64,000 nucleotides of DNA from Ianthella basta (Eukaryota; Porifera; Demospongiae; Verongiida; Ianthellidae). The stretch covers positions 956,642 through 1,020,641 of the forward strand of contig OZ025869.1 in assembly GCA_964019415.1 (NCBI GenBank). Direction: 5' to 3'. This document shows, in pieces, positions 49,402-61,883 of the stretch (position 1 is the first letter of the stretch; every line of letters begins with the position of its first letter). Position numbers and translations under genes: made by a program. The notes under the pieces were generated by a model. That model saw nothing but the letters and a program-made list of their open reading frames with translations, ran no database searches and was not told the origin of the DNA.

Positions 49402-49745
49402 TTTACAGAACTTGCTAAGTTGCTAAATAATCTGTTAGAAGTAGTGAACAGCAGTAGATTGCAGTTGTACTTGCTTAACCTATAGCTATGTAGGCCTGTA
49501 TAGCTTGAGTGTCATGGAGTGTGTAAGTAGTGATTGATACTCCTCCAAACCAGTGACATGTAATGGCAAAGAAAGCAGTGGCATGTTTACAGTTTGAACA
49601 AGCACATTGTGTTAACTAACTGCACTTGTTTGTGTCACTACTGTAGCCTACCACAGTGAGCAGGGACAGAATGTCATGTAATTCTATAGCATTGTGGGTC
49701 ATCTGAGTACATATCACAGTCTAGCTACTGATACCATTAACGTTA

Positions 49746-49749
<4 letters not shown>
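49402..49749 (+). repeat. 3' flank of copy 6
   Basis: The first 30 bp are diverged, then the common flank follows to TTAACGTTAAAGTA. Confidence 0.7.
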
Positions 49750-49835
<86 letters not shown>

Positions 49836-49855
49836 ACACACACACACAGACACAT
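49750..49855. repeat. (CA)n microsatellite
   Basis: About 52 units with two GA interruptions near the end. Confidence 0.98.
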
Positions 49856-51444
49856 GCATGCACTTCCTATATATATAGGCATTGTCAGTATTGAGCCAGT
49901 GTCAATAGTATATCTGTTTATCTACCAGATAAACCGAATGATGTGTCATTCAAATAATTCGCAAGGGAGATAAATTACTGTAATTCTATTCTTCTGAAAA
50001 GACTAAGATAATTACTAGACAAGGATGGATATATCTGTAAACAGATGTAATTGCCTATACGTATAATTGCATGTCTTTTATGCTGATTCACTGTATTCAA
50101 TATATTACACCTTAGCTGTTAGCTGAAGTAACACCTCCTTCTACATGGATAGGGTTATGTACACTTGTACAAGTGAAGGCACTCACTCACATCATTACAT
50201 CACTGCAAGTGAGATACAGCTCAGGACAAACGTGTGTGTACATGTGGTAGTGTATACAAACACAGTGCACTTTAAGTGAGGGGAAGGCTGCTGTGAACTT
50301 GACAGTGTTTGATTTGTGACATCAACTGTGCTGCATCAATATCAGTCCACCCATACACACAGAATGGTGTACACATGACTGTATGAAAATATTCTTGTTT
50401 ATGCCCATACACAACAGTGTGGTGTTTCACGTACACATGCATGCACGCAGGACTGACCCATACGCACAGCATCATGTGCGAATAGTGTTAGTAATTTTGT
50501 TAAGATCAATGCATGCAGTAAAGGAGGAGCAAGTATATGTATACATAATGTGTATACACATCCCTTAGTTCTGTCCATCTCAGACAACTAGTGAACTAGC
50601 ATTAAGCAGATTGACAGCTCTTTCACTGTAATGGAGGCTCTGGGCATACTGATGGTATGACAGATGATGGCTGACTGGTCGCTTCACTGTCCTTCACAAG
50701 GTAAACACTTGTGGTTTGAACAGTAATAGATAAGGGGAAGTTACAGTCAACACAACTGGTGTGAAGTTGTGGGATCACAGCTAGCGATGATGTATGTGTA
50801 TACATTGTGTGTTACTGTTGACCATCAGCACTCGGTTTACTGTAAATGGCATGGGCCAGGGAGTACCGGTCTGTGAAGTGCATTGTAACATCAGCTGAGG
50901 ATGAAGTTCCATTAATGGGTCTACTATATTATAGTTGAACACCATGCACCAGGTTTATCCACCACCACTACCACATACACCCACTTTTTGCCTAACATAA
51001 TTATCTCAATCCACATGTCATCAGCCTGACTGACACTCAGTACAAATAGATATAGGGTAAATTATCAAAATATATTAGCTAGTCATTATAATAATATTAT
51101 GTACATGTTGTGTGATGCACCATAGCACACTACACTAGCTTGTTACATCTCACTCCAATTAACCTGTAGTACACTAGTACATAGATATATAGTGGGCACA
51201 ATTATCCTCAATCATCACAAATGAAATGAACAAACAATTGACATTCAATTCGAAAAGGGCTTGTCAATGAAAGATACAAACAAAACAATTGAGTTTTGTG
51301 AATGACAAATGTGCAATGTGTGCTATGTTTGTACAGACAGTACATGTGTTGGATGGGTACAGTTATGTGGAACTGGTCAAAGAGTGCTTGCATAGTTAAA
51401 CTCTATCACTAAAGTGAGCTGGAGAGAAATGAGAGGTTTGATGT
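49856..51444 (+). repeat. Downstream spacer block of copy 6
   Basis: 50080-50830 matches 34975-35690, and 50830-51444 matches 35850-36492. No gene is supported. Confidence 0.75.
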
Positions 51445-52094
51445 CTAAGCTTTGAAGGAGATGCTGTCCAACTCTGACAAGAACTGGTTAAAGTCAACGT
51501 CGTGCATATCGTAAGTGGCATTGACAGATGAAGGAATCAATGAGGGAACTCCTCTGTGCATGGATGGCGGTCCAGGATTAGAAGCAGACACAGTTATGGT
51601 TGGGTGCAACACTTGTGGAGCCATGGTAGTGTGAATGGGCATTTGTTGGCCATTAGCATACGTTAGTAGCCCTGGGCTACTATTGATGGGCCTGCAGTGG
51701 CTCTGTCCTATAACACGGCCAGCTCCAGTGTCATCAGGGGGAAAGTCACAGTAGCACATTCCATTGTTGCCATGGTAGCCATTCTGCTGATGCAGACTGA
51801 TGACATTTGTACTTGAAAGGCCAGAGCTGGTAGCAGGTGATAGTTGCCCAGGGCTATTAGCAGTTGACAGCATAGCAGGGCTATTAGTTGCCAATTGCAG
51901 CCCAGGGCTATAGGCTGATGATTGAAGCCCAGGGCTGTAGGCTGATAGATGCCCATGTAGGGCTATAAGTTATTGACTGAAGCCCAGGGCTATACGTAGG
52001 TTGCTGATTGAAGTCCAAGATGTCGCCATGGTGATGGACATCAAAGATGAGCTGTCCCTGCCATTTCCTACCATGGCCCAATAGTTTGGTCAAC
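51445..52094 (-). pseudogene. Second copy of the LTKLL-SPGLQ exon, frameshifted
   Basis: Close paralogue of 36493-37183 with the same acceptor-like start (at 52094) and the same C-terminus (DFNQFLSELDSISFKA). It has fewer SPGLQ units. One extra base near 51950 (GGGCATCTATC against GGGCTCTATC) shifts the frame between the LTKLL helix and the distal part. A short deletion removes the HVAMVPGL segment around residue 200 of the sister. The distal 149 codons stay open. Confidence 0.6.
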
Positions 52095-52189
52095 CTATTG
52101 ATGTGGGCCGGGGCAGGACAGATGAGTGAGGGATGGACAACATGCTAGCAACCGTGACAATGTGTAAAACTATACCACACAAAATGGAT

Positions 52190-52190
<1 letters not shown>

Positions 52191-52245
<55 letters not shown>

Positions 52246-52280
52246 CACAGACACACACACACACACACACACATGCACAC
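52191..52280. repeat. (CA)n microsatellite
   Basis: About 44 units with GC and GA interruptions. Confidence 0.97.
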
Positions 52281-53334
52281 CCTCATGCATGCACACACAC
52301 GCATAAATAAGTTGCTATGACAACACAAATTGAAGATGCTATGACAACACAATGGTTTGGTGTGTACTGCAACAGTATAAAATACGTGTAGACAAAACTC
52401 AAGACCCAAAGGTGACTATAGCCACAGTCAGACTGGGATTATTAGATTTGTTCACACTAGCCGAAGTCACATCGTTACAAACAGGATTTGAGCATGTAGC
52501 TTTTGGCCATGTTTAAATGCTTCTTCAGCGGTAAATGTTGAATTAGGTGTGTGGCTGACATTTACCAAGATTTCTGTATTGTGTGAACTTATAGCTAGGT
52601 ACTGCGAAACATGTTGGAAGATTGTCATTACAGCAGATTAATCAAACATTGGTAAACATTGATAACAGTGTTGTGAGAGTCTCCCCAGCCATTCCCTCCG
52701 TCCCTCACCTTGTGTCTGTCAAGAAGCCAAGTTGGTCCTACAACTGAGACATTTCATCCAGCATGCGCAGAAGCAGCTGCAATTATACACAGGTATGTGT
52801 TAGATGGCATTGCTTTAATTAATCATTTCACTGCATTTACTGCACAAAGCATATGTTTCCAGTGTTGGTTTCAATGTAAAGAACCAACTGATTTCACAGC
52901 CCATGGCATCATGGATAGCAACAGACCCAACACAGCCAAACACAAAGTATTGATATATAGTCAGTCAAACATGTACACTATACAATGTGTATGCAAGCAG
53001 TATACATGTGACACTACCAACAAGAACAAATGAACAGCCATACTGCCCCCGCACAGCACACTAATGATGTACAGGTTGTGAACTATATTACCGCCCACAC
53101 AATGCACACAGCTATAGACAGTTGCCTATGGCTTCATTCACTTTAATGTTTGTATGACATGTTACATGTAATAGACAGACAGTCATCACAACTGATGGAG
53201 ACCTGATGAGTTAGCCATCAAAAGTGTAGAGTGTACAGTATGAACAGAACAGTAAACTGTAAGTTGTTGGAGCACGTTCAGTAGCAGTAGGGACTGCACA
53301 CAGGGGACAAGAATTGGCTGAATTCAACATCATC
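52281..53334. other. Spacer, no supported gene
   Basis: Includes two RFX-like half-palindromes (GTTGCTATGACAAC near 52311 and GATGCTATGACAACAC near 52331). 53150-53290 matches 12650-12800 and 37980-38110. Confidence 0.45.
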
Positions 53335-53411
53335 AAAATGTCGTCATGGTGATGGAGCTCAAAGATGAGCTGTCGTTGCAATTCCCTTCCATAGCCCAAT
53401 AGTTTGGTCAA
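53335..53411 (-). pseudogene. Short copy of the LTKLL exon module
   Basis: Encodes LTKLLGYGRELQRQLIFELH on the minus strand. The acceptor-like AG is kept (GATAAG). Confidence 0.45.
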
Positions 53412-53514
53412 CTTATCAATGTGGAGGAGTATTAGATGAGTGAGGGGTATGTGGGGTGTGACACAAGTGTGAGGGAATGGACAACAGGCTATTTTATCAC
53501 ACAAATTGGTCAAT

Positions 53515-53515
<1 letters not shown>

Positions 53516-53554
<39 letters not shown>
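53516..53554. repeat. (CA)n microsatellite
   Basis: About 19 CA units. Confidence 0.96.
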
Positions 53555-53557
<3 letters not shown>

Positions 53558-53869
53558 GCCATGAGTGCACCTTGCTATATCATGTGTACATGTGAAACCC
53601 AATATGCTTGTAGTAACACTGTGTGTAACTCTATAGCCTTGAAGTAGCTAGGTGTTGGTGTGGTGTAAGACCCGGCACCAGTTACTTACTAACAATGCAT
53701 ACAGGGCCCTACACTGCTTCCTAGTCTTTGTTCCATGTCTTTGTCCTATTGTGTACACTTGGTACACATACACACTGCACTTGTGTCATTGGGTTGAGCA
53801 ATCATGTTGAGGCTGATGCCTTAATTGGTGAAGTAAAGTGTGAAGCACTCGGATCACTGTCGTTACATA

Positions 53870-54335
53870 TCTTATTATAATAAACGTAATGCACATTTTC
53901 GTTGTTCGGGATAATCTCCTTCAATTCTGGACGAAATGCCATGAAACTTGGTAGGATTACGAAGAGGGGGACTGTGAAATTTGGTTTAAGGTTGTTCCTT
54001 TTGAGTTCTTGCCACTTTTACGGTCGCCACCATATCTAAGAGATAGGGAAAAGATCGTGCTTGGTTGTGCACGAATTCCTCAATTTTTCACCAATCTTCG
54101 CCAAACTTGGAATAGTATATCACGGCAATACGGTGGGTGACCTAAGGTGGTTAGCGCCTTCGCCGCTGAACTCCTTTATGTGAAATGGATTAACATAAGT
54201 AAATTCTATACACATGGAGTTTTACGGAGCGAGTCTATGGAATGCTCACAATTAAATGGACGGTTTTGATTGGTTAAAAGTTCCAATTTTCAACGTTATG
54301 CTGGGAACCCACCCGAAGGGCGGGCATTCAGCTAG
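53870..54335 (+). mobile_element. Non-autonomous Helitron-like element
   Basis: Starts TCTTATTATAATAAACG after an A. It ends with the hairpin CCCACCC-GAA-GGGCGGG, a short spacer ATTCAG and CTAG, before a T. The inside is non-coding. It shares the end structure, but little else, with the element at 26810-27225. Confidence 0.65.
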
Positions 54336-54885
54336 TAATACTATACCACAGCTACACAGTGGATGATCAGTGCATCTGTGCATTATGATGAGTCATTCTC
54401 AACACATGTACAATGCAGATAGGATCAACAGCACTGTACATGTCATGTGTACATTTGCGTCAAAGCCATGAACACATGTATTCTAAACCAACACATCCTC
54501 CTTCTGTATCAGTTCTCATGTTGTAGACTTGTTCACTACATGCCATCCTCCTCATCAGAAATGTACTAATCATAACACTACATCTCCTTCAAAGACAAAA
54601 GAAATATAAAACGTGATACCTCTCCACCCAGGTACAATGGAAAGCTAGTAACGTTGTCAGACCCAACACTATGTGAGTGCCGTCCAGGTATGTGTGCAGG
54701 TATGCTAACTACATCTCCTTCAAAGCGATGCAGAAATGTTCATCTAACACAACATGTCCTCCACTTTTAGTACACACAATGCAATCTCTGTTGCATGTTG
54801 ACTGCACTACTTCATCACACTGCAATGGACCAATGCACAAATCATCATATAATAGTCTCCAGATGCAGTCAAAATGATGAAGTAG
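54336..54885. other. Spacer with TCCCCTCTG-type block remnants
   Basis: 54490-54790 is a diverged copy of 12160-12460 and 57040-57340. No gene is supported. Confidence 0.45.
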
Positions 54886-55503
54886 CTCACTGTGTGGCAC
54901 TCACTGTGTGGTACTCACTGTGTGGTACTCACTGTGTAGCACTCACTGTGTAGCACTCACTGTGTGGTACTCACTGTGTGGCACTCACTGTGTGGTACTC
55001 ACTGTGTGGCACTCACTGTGTGGCGCTCACTGTGCAGTACTCACTGTGTGGCACTCACTGTGTAGCACTCACTGTGTGGCACTCACTGTGTAGCACTCAC
55101 TGTGTAGCACTCACTGTGTGGCACTCACTGTGTGGCACTCACTGTGTGGCACTCACTGTGTGGCACTCACTGTGTAGTACTCACTGTGTGGCACTCACTG
55201 TGTGGCGCTCACTGTGCAGTACTCACTGTGTGGCACTCACTGTGCAGTACTCACTGTGTGGTACTCACTGTGTGGCACTCACTGTGTGGCACTCACTGTG
55301 TGGTACTCACTGTGTAGCACTCACTGTGTGGCACTCACTGTGTGGCACTCACTGTGTGGCACTCACTGTGTGGCACTCACTGTGTGGCACTCACTGTGTG
55401 GCACTCACTGTGTAGTACTCACTGTGTGGCGCTCACTGTGTGGCACTCACTGTGTGGTACTCACTGTGTGTCGCTCACTGTGTGGCGCTCACTGTGTGGC
55501 ACT
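54886..55503. repeat. 14-bp minisatellite, about 44 copies
   Basis: The unit CACTCACTGTGTGG repeats for 618 bp without a frame of its own. Variants occur at fixed positions (TGTGTGGC, TGTGTGGT, TGTGTAGC, TGTGTAGT, TGTGCAGT). All three plus frames stay open and give a 14-residue repeat (HSLCGTHCVALTVW), which follows from the unit length. I do not call a gene. Confidence 0.97.
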
Positions 55504-56839
55504 ACCTCTTAAGCCAGATTAAACATAATTTTATGACAAGCTCTTGTTTTCAAACTACCATATTCACAGAGACAAACTGACTCACTAGAGTGCTAACTTT
55601 GTGTGGTCAAAGGAGAGAAGGTAATAGAGGTATATATGTACATCCTTAATCACATACATGCATGCATACACACTGTGCTAGCTGTGAGTGCACCTTGCTC
55701 AACAATGTGCTCTTTGCCATTCCATAGTACAAGACATGTACCAAACATAACACTACATCACCTTCAAAGAACTGAAGTAATGTTACCTTAAACACATGGT
55801 ACATCCCTTACCCAGGAAGAAGCTAGGGTAAGCTAACAGTGTTGCAGTCCCAACGCCCTCACAGCTATTGGTGTACACAGCTGTATGTGTGCATATGCTA
55901 ACTATGTCTCCTTCAAAGCAGTGCAGAAATGTTACCCTAACACAACATGTCTCCCCTCTGTAGTAACAATGCAATCTCATGTTGTTGATTGCATTCCTTT
56001 ATCACTCTTATCAACGTACATATACCAGATGTACGTGGACTGCTACTCATACAAGTTCCATGTTAGTAATGCAGTTGCAGGTAACATGCATCTTGAAGTA
56101 GTTTAAGTCAAAGTACTATTCTTTGTACTCATACATTCACTGAACAAATACAGTAATTGGAGGGAAAGGTCAATGGAGAAAACACATACTCATACATTCA
56201 TACGTGCACACACGCACATGCACAACACCTTGGCATACATTCAAAACACCATTACTTCAACTCTTGCTCACCATATACCAAACTCAGCTGAACACACGCA
56301 ATAGGTAAAACATTAGTTTCACCACTGACAACAATTCATCACAGAAAGGACTAGCTTATCTGATACAGCCATTGTCTGTATCAGAAGTATACTAAAACTA
56401 ACACACTACATTTAGCTACTTCAAAGATTGAAGGAGCATGAAACGGGATATATACCACTTTCCCTAGTAGAAAGGTAAGCTACCAATGTTGTATACAGTC
56501 TCAACACAGTCACAGTTGTTGGTGTAGATTTATAAACAGAGAAGAGAAGAAATGCTCCCCTAACACAACATGTCTCCCCTCTTTAGCAACAATGCACTCT
56601 CAGGATGTTGACTGCATACTTTCACCACTTGATCTACACATACCACATGTGGATTCAAAACTGATACGTAACAGGTCTCCAGAACTAAACAAGTTGCAAG
56701 TTACTTCCATAGCTACAAAGGCAGGGAATTGTCCTATTATCTATTATTTTGCAATTAAATCGAGCTTGCCACAAGACACTGACAAACACAAACATAATTA
56801 TACACGCACAGGCATGGAAACAAACAAACTTGCATACAT

Positions 56840-56841
<2 letters not shown>
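55504..56841. repeat. Two diverged copies of the TCCCCTCTG block
   Basis: Around 55740-56000 and 56390-56620. The acceptor-like TCTCCCCTCTGTAG is present at 55948-55961. No complete gene could be built. Confidence 0.5.

Positions 56842-56889
<48 letters not shown>
56842..56889. repeat. (CA)n microsatellite
   Basis: About 24 CA units. Confidence 0.96.
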
Positions 56890-56891
<2 letters not shown>

Positions 56892-57866
56892 CCTGCAACA
56901 CCAGCATATGCTGTGTGCATACTTTCCGCACTTCGTAGACCACTGCAACAATGCACCTGTGCACGGCATGTCCTGCTCAACACATACAGCATAAGGGAAG
57001 ACAATACCATGTTAAGCAGTGAAGGAATTTACTCTAAAACAACACATCCTCCTTCTGTATCAGTTCTCATGTTGTAGACTTGTTCACTGCATGTCATCCT
57101 CCTTATCAGAAGTGTACTAAGCATAACACTACATCTCCTTCAAAGATGTGAAAGTATGCTACTTTGGATCATGATACCCTCAAGCTAGGTATAGAAAGGT
57201 AAGCTAACATGTTATTAGACCCAACACCCACTCACACACCTGCATGTGTACATACAGGTGTGCATGTACAATGGGCTAGCTACATCTCCTTCAAAGAAGT
57301 GAAGAAATGTTAGCCTAACACAACTTGTCTCCCCTCTGTAGTAACAATGTTGCTGACTGCATTCCTGTGTCACTTTGAGATACTTTGACATCATAGAAAC
57401 CAGATGTGCATACACAGTTCATGCTAGTCCCCCACAATGAAACTAGATGCATGTAGAATGACAATGTATATAGCTATAAAGAGAGAGAAATATTCCACAT
57501 ACTCCAGCACTCTGTAAGGCTTCCACAAGTAGACACAAGTGAAGGTGATAGATACATTTTGAATTGTTAGTGTCCCCCATCCCTTCCCTCCGTCCCTCAC
57601 CTTGTGTCCATCACTCTTGAAGAAACCAGTTGGCCCTTTGAACTGAGACACTTCATCCGACAGAAGTAGCTGCAGTGAACTCCTTCAACTGGACAGATAG
57701 CAACAGACCCAACACAGCTTAACATAAATACCCGGCCAATACAGCTTAACATAAAGTACTGATATACAGTCATACGTACAAACATGTACACTATACAATG
57801 TGTATGCATGTACATGCAGTACAATGCACTACTATCAGGAACAGCTATATATGTATACTGCTTTCT
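56890..57866. repeat. Sister of 11989-12640 and neighbouring spacer
   Basis: 56900-57400 matches 12005-12480. 57700-57800 contains a 27-bp-spaced duplication (AACACAGCTTAACATAAA and AATACAGCTTAACATAAA). No gene is supported. Confidence 0.6.
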
Positions 57867-60046
57867 CACAGCACATGTTGTTCCCCCACAGGTGCCATGG
57901 CAACAGCTCAAGTGGGCGTGAGTGATGTCACATCATTAACAATGCTCACTTCATACAGTTGTTGTGTGATAGGCACACTATCATTTAGTTGATGTGGAAG
58001 CCATACTAACACTGTGCATGTGAGAGAGACTAGAATGCAATCAGTTCTTGATTTCTCAGGGGTGCATGCCATTAGTCACTGTCTCTCTCATGCAAGTGTT
58101 CAGTGTCACTTGTACACTTGGTGGACAGACAGTCACACAACACATCACACATATATACGTGGGAGGAGGGAAGGGGAAGGGTGGTAAATGGAGTAGTAGG
58201 AGCTATTGACGAGCAATATGCTAGAAATGAATCTGGCAGCATTGTAAATTCGTACTATATCGACATCAGAAGTAGCTTTAAACGTTGTACAATGATAACT
58301 CATCAGTGGATACTCCTGGAGTGGCAGTTCTTCTAGCTAATTTATAAAAGTAAACCAGGGCAATTCCGTCACTATTTCAGAGCCGAGTAATTCCGTCGTG
58401 CGAGTCTACCACTGCTTATCGAGAAGGAGCACCTGAGCTCATGTTGTAGCTAGCTACAACGCGCTTTTTCTGGAGGCTAACGGTGTGTGCCCTAAGCCAT
58501 TCTACACCGCACAGTTGGCACCCATCAGGGGTCAGGTGCATTATTCGGACCAAGGTGAATATCACAACAGCTTAGCCTTGGGCACTCGCTACAACAACTT
58601 AGCCTTGGGCGCTCGCTACAGCAACTTAGCCTTGGGTGCTCGCTACAGTTAGCGTTAGGGTTAGGGTTAGGGTTGGGGCTATGGTCCGGATAATGCACCT
58701 GATCCCCCATCAGCTCACGCGACACGCGTAACTCACCACTCTGTGTCGCTGTTGTCACTGCTCGCTGGCTGAGGCTGCGCTGTTAGGTGTACTGCCGATA
58801 GAGACGACACTTCATGAGCACAGACAATGCGTCAACAGCGAATACTTTTACACAACGTAGCTACGCAGCTAGCCAATCTTATGAGTCACCTCTCTTCCTA
58901 CTTGAGCATGCATGGGCCTAAGCTTCACTTCCTGCGTCATAATACAAGCGCCCTGTTATTTCCTGCAACACTTTTTTTACTGACCGTCCACGTAGCTAAG
59001 TCACAAAGTTAGATATACACACACCACGATTGATGTACATCTGTTTCTGTGAAGGAAATGCAGAAAATGCGTGCGCTAGGAAAGGAAAGAGAATACTGTT
59101 TAGCTCATCCGTTCAATTTGCAGTGCAAGAAGACCTTATATCAATCTACCAACCATGCATGCATCTTAGTGTTCATGATCACAGTGTGATGTGGGGGATT
59201 ACAAGACAGTGCGATCATACCATTAATTGCTATAATGGGGCTTCAGGTGTTTAATTTAATACTGTTAAGGTTCTATTCACCACTTTGCAATTTGTCACTC
59301 TCTCTCACAGACAACTCAGTCACTCATCCATTGATTGGGTTGACACATATTAGACTGCTACAATCTTTAGCACACAGAGGCCTTTCTCAGTTGTCAGTCT
59401 AACTGTTGAAGAAGGCCTCCTCGGCCGAAACGCTTGTTTTATTCACTTTTATGTTATGTGAAATTTCACATCAATCCCTCCCCTCATAAAAGTTCTACGT
59501 TATGACGATGAGCTTGTACAACATAACATTGAGATTTGGTGCTCAACCTCAACCACACTGTTATATATAAAAATTATTGCACTTGCAGTTTGCTCCAATG
59601 CCTATATATACTCGTGTCTCTCCTACACAACACACCTACACATAGTTTACACATGCACCTTTGTTTTCTTGCATGCAATGTTCAAATTGGCATCATTTGC
59701 TGTATGGTGTGTGAAAACATGCACAGTAATACACAATGACAGCAGTGGAAAGTGCTGAAGAAGAAAGAGCTGAAACAATATCCTTATCCCCCAGATATTC
59801 ATTTGGCATGCTACTATTCAGATATTATGATGCATAGCTCCCAGACAATTATACTGTAGCTGATTCTTCAGTTCACCTCCTTCAACCTGGTAATCATTGC
59901 AGCACTTGAAATCATGTAATCATTGCTTCACTTTCTCGATTGGACTGTGTTATGTAGCTCAAAGATAAGTTAGGGCTTTTACTTTAAAGGGCTATAAGTT
60001 ACAATATTTGGCACACTAGGAATAATTACTAGTCTATATTGAATCT
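57867..60046 (+). repeat. Segmental duplicate (sister of 28900-30950) and upstream block of copy 7
   Basis: 57867-59260 matches 28900-30310. 59260-59610 matches 30590-30950, including the hammerhead-like motif at 59403-59431, and reads through the site where 30952 carries the LINE fragment. 59610-60030 is the upstream block of copies 4, 5 and 7. Confidence 0.75.
58529..58705. mobile_element. hAT-like MITE with telomere-like repeats
   Basis: 177 bp flanked by the 8-bp duplication CCCATCAG (58521-58528 and 58706-58713). The empty site is seen in the sister at about 29770. Terminal inverted repeats of 24 bp (GGGTCAGGTGCATTATTCGG against GGATCAGGTGCATTATCCGG) have two mismatches. Inside are three tandem copies of about 27 bp (AACTTAGCCTTGGG) and a tract of TTAGGG units (58649-58676). 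An 8-bp duplication fits the hAT superfamily. Confidence 0.8.
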
Positions 60047-60313
60047 TTCGACAGATATTCGATGAATGTAGGTCAGGATATCTAGATGTGAATGTCTACT
60101 ATCTGTTGCAGCTCTAGTACATATGTTGTCATGGTAACAGTGCAGCAGTTCAGTTAGCCTTGATTCAGTGGATTGTATACAGACAGTATACAGGGATGGT
60201 GAGACATATCAGTGTAAATATGCATTCTTAACCACATCAAAGAGTTAGTGTCTTACAGATGCAGTGCAGAACAAATATAAGAAGGACAGCTGTGGAGTGT
60301 CAGTAGTCAGTTT
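60047..60313 (+). promoter_or_regulatory. Promoter of copy 7
   Basis: X-box variant GTTGTCATGGTAAC at 60125-60138, TATAAG from 60276 and TCAGTT initiator A at 60309 (33 bp). The ETS-like site is destroyed (CAGGGATGGTG). Confidence 0.7.
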
Positions 60314-60506
60314 TCAGCTGATAGTCAAGTCTGCTGTCCCAAAGGCAAACTCTTAGAGAAGCACAACCTATTTCCTTTGAAAGCTTAAAAACGGCCTATT
60401 AACATTCTGCCAAGAATAGAGAGCTTCAGGACAACATTCAAAGACAGCAGCGATCAAGGAGTAGCAACGTCTTCCAGTGAGAGAACAGAAAGAACTGCAA
60501 GAGAAG

Positions 60507-61883
60507 ATGCTTCCCCTTACAGTCAAGCTCCTTGTAGCTCTTACCTGCTTCACTGCTGTGTACCTCACAACAGAAGCAGCCGACACTTGCTCTGCAGCAA
60601 CTGGCATCCCTGGCCTGCCAGGGAGAGACGGCAGAGACGGACAGCCAGGACGCAATGGGAATGACGGTGTTGCAGGACCTCCAGGACGTGACGGGCGTGA
60701 TGGAATCCCTGGGCAGACTTGTGGAACAGGAGGGTCTGTACTGCAGGGACCTCCAGGGCTGAATGGCACCGATGGAGAGCAGGGTCCATCTGGTCCACAG
60801 GGACCTCCAGGACAGAATGGCACCAATGGAATCCCAGGTCGGAATGGGGCAGATGGCCAACCAGGACCACCCGGAGCACAAGGCCCACCAGGACGAGATG
60901 GAAGCAACGGCACTACAGGATCTCCAGGTGTTGATGGGCGTGACGGTGTTGTGGGTGTGAATGGGGTTAATGGCCAACCAGGACCACCTGGTGCACAAGG
61001 CCCCCCAGGACTCCCCGGTACACTGAATGACACTGAGCAACAGCAGCTGAAAGATGACATTCTCAATGTGCTCAGAGATGAACTAAGTGTGCTGATACAG
61101 TGTCGACTTGTCGCTACTTCCTGTAAAGAACTATACCAGTGCAATCCAGCTACCCCTTCAGGATACTACAACATTAGTACACCACAGGGAGTGGAAAGAG
61201 TGTATTGCGAAATGAACACATCAAATTGTGGCCACCTCACTGGAGGTTGGATGAAGGTGGCCAATATTGACATGACAGATGAGAACAATGCCTGTCCTGA
61301 GAACCTCAACTACACTGTCCAATCCTCTATGCGCATGTGTAGGTCTTCACATACCACTGCTGGCTGCACTTCAGTCACCTTCCCAGCACACATGATTCCC
61401 TACACTAACGTCTGTGGAAGAGCTCGTGGGTACGCATTTGGTTCACCAGATGCATTTCACCATGGTCAAGCCGGTGGTCAGACCATAGATGGTTACTATG
61501 TTGATGGTTTATCAGTGACACATGGCAGCCCCCGAAACCACATCTGGACATTTGCAGCAGGACTGTCAAAACTGGCATATTATCCAGACTACAACTGTCC
61601 CTGTGCAGTCAACCCTGGTCCGGCTTCACCTCCATTTTTGGGAAGCAACTACTTCTGCGAGTCAGGGTTAACTGGCATAAGTGAATTACTTATATGGTAC
61701 CTTGATGACCCTTTGTGGGACTCACAGGGATGTACAAGTGGAAGCACTTGCTGTATTCGTGGCGGACCGTGGTTCACTACCACTTTCAACCAGGAAGTGA
61801 ATGACGACATAGAAATCAGGTGGTGTTCTAGCGACATTGGTGAAGATGTCGGAGTGGATCAACTGGAGATCTATATCAACTAA
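60507..61883 (+). CDS. Collagen-stalk secreted protein, copy 7 (class B head, mixed stalk)
   Basis: An intact single exon of 458 residues, the longest copy. The second N-terminal Cys is lost (ATGIPG instead of ATCIPG). The stalk has 13 triplets (33-71), the Cys break CGTGGSVLQ (72-80) as in class A copies 2, 3 and 6, then 31 triplets (81-173) including the [19 protein letters not shown] module otherwise seen only in copy 5. The neck is at 174-197. The head (from about Cys206) is class B ([37 protein letters not shown]) with its own stretches [11 protein letters not shown] and [16 protein letters not shown]. The junction of class A 5' and class B 3' sequence suggests unequal crossing-over or gene conversion. 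Confidence 0.93.
   Translation: MLPLTVKLLVALTCFTAVYLTTEAADTCSAATGIPGLPGRDGRDGQPGRNGNDGVAGPPGRDGRDGIPGQTCGTGGSVLQGPPGLNGTDGEQGPSGPQGPPGQNGTNGIPGRNGADGQPGPPGAQGPPGRDGSNGTTGSPGVDGRDGVVGVNGVNGQPGPPGAQGPPGLPGTLNDTEQQQLKDDILNVLRDELSVLIQCRLVATSCKELYQCNPATPSGYYNISTPQGVERVYCEMNTSNCGHLTGGWMKVANIDMTDENNACPENLNYTVQSSMRMCRSSHTTAGCTSVTFPAHMIPYTNVCGRARGYAFGSPDAFHHGQAGGQTIDGYYVDGLSVTHGSPRNHIWTFAAGLSKLAYYPDYNCPCAVNPGPASPPFLGSNYFCESGLTGISELLIWYLDDPLWDSQGCTSGSTCCIRGGPWFTTTFNQEVNDDIEIRWCSSDIGEDVGVDQLEIYIN

Noticed and set aside
54886-55503. CRISPR array
   Set aside because: No spacers between the units, and a eukaryotic context.
54908-55522. Open frames across the 14-bp minisatellite
   Set aside because: 14 is not a multiple of three, so all plus frames read the same peptide cyclically. 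There is no start context or flanking gene.
58525-58758. Minus-strand frame with SCCSE repeats
   Set aside because: It is the internal repeat and TTAGGG tract of the MITE read in reverse.
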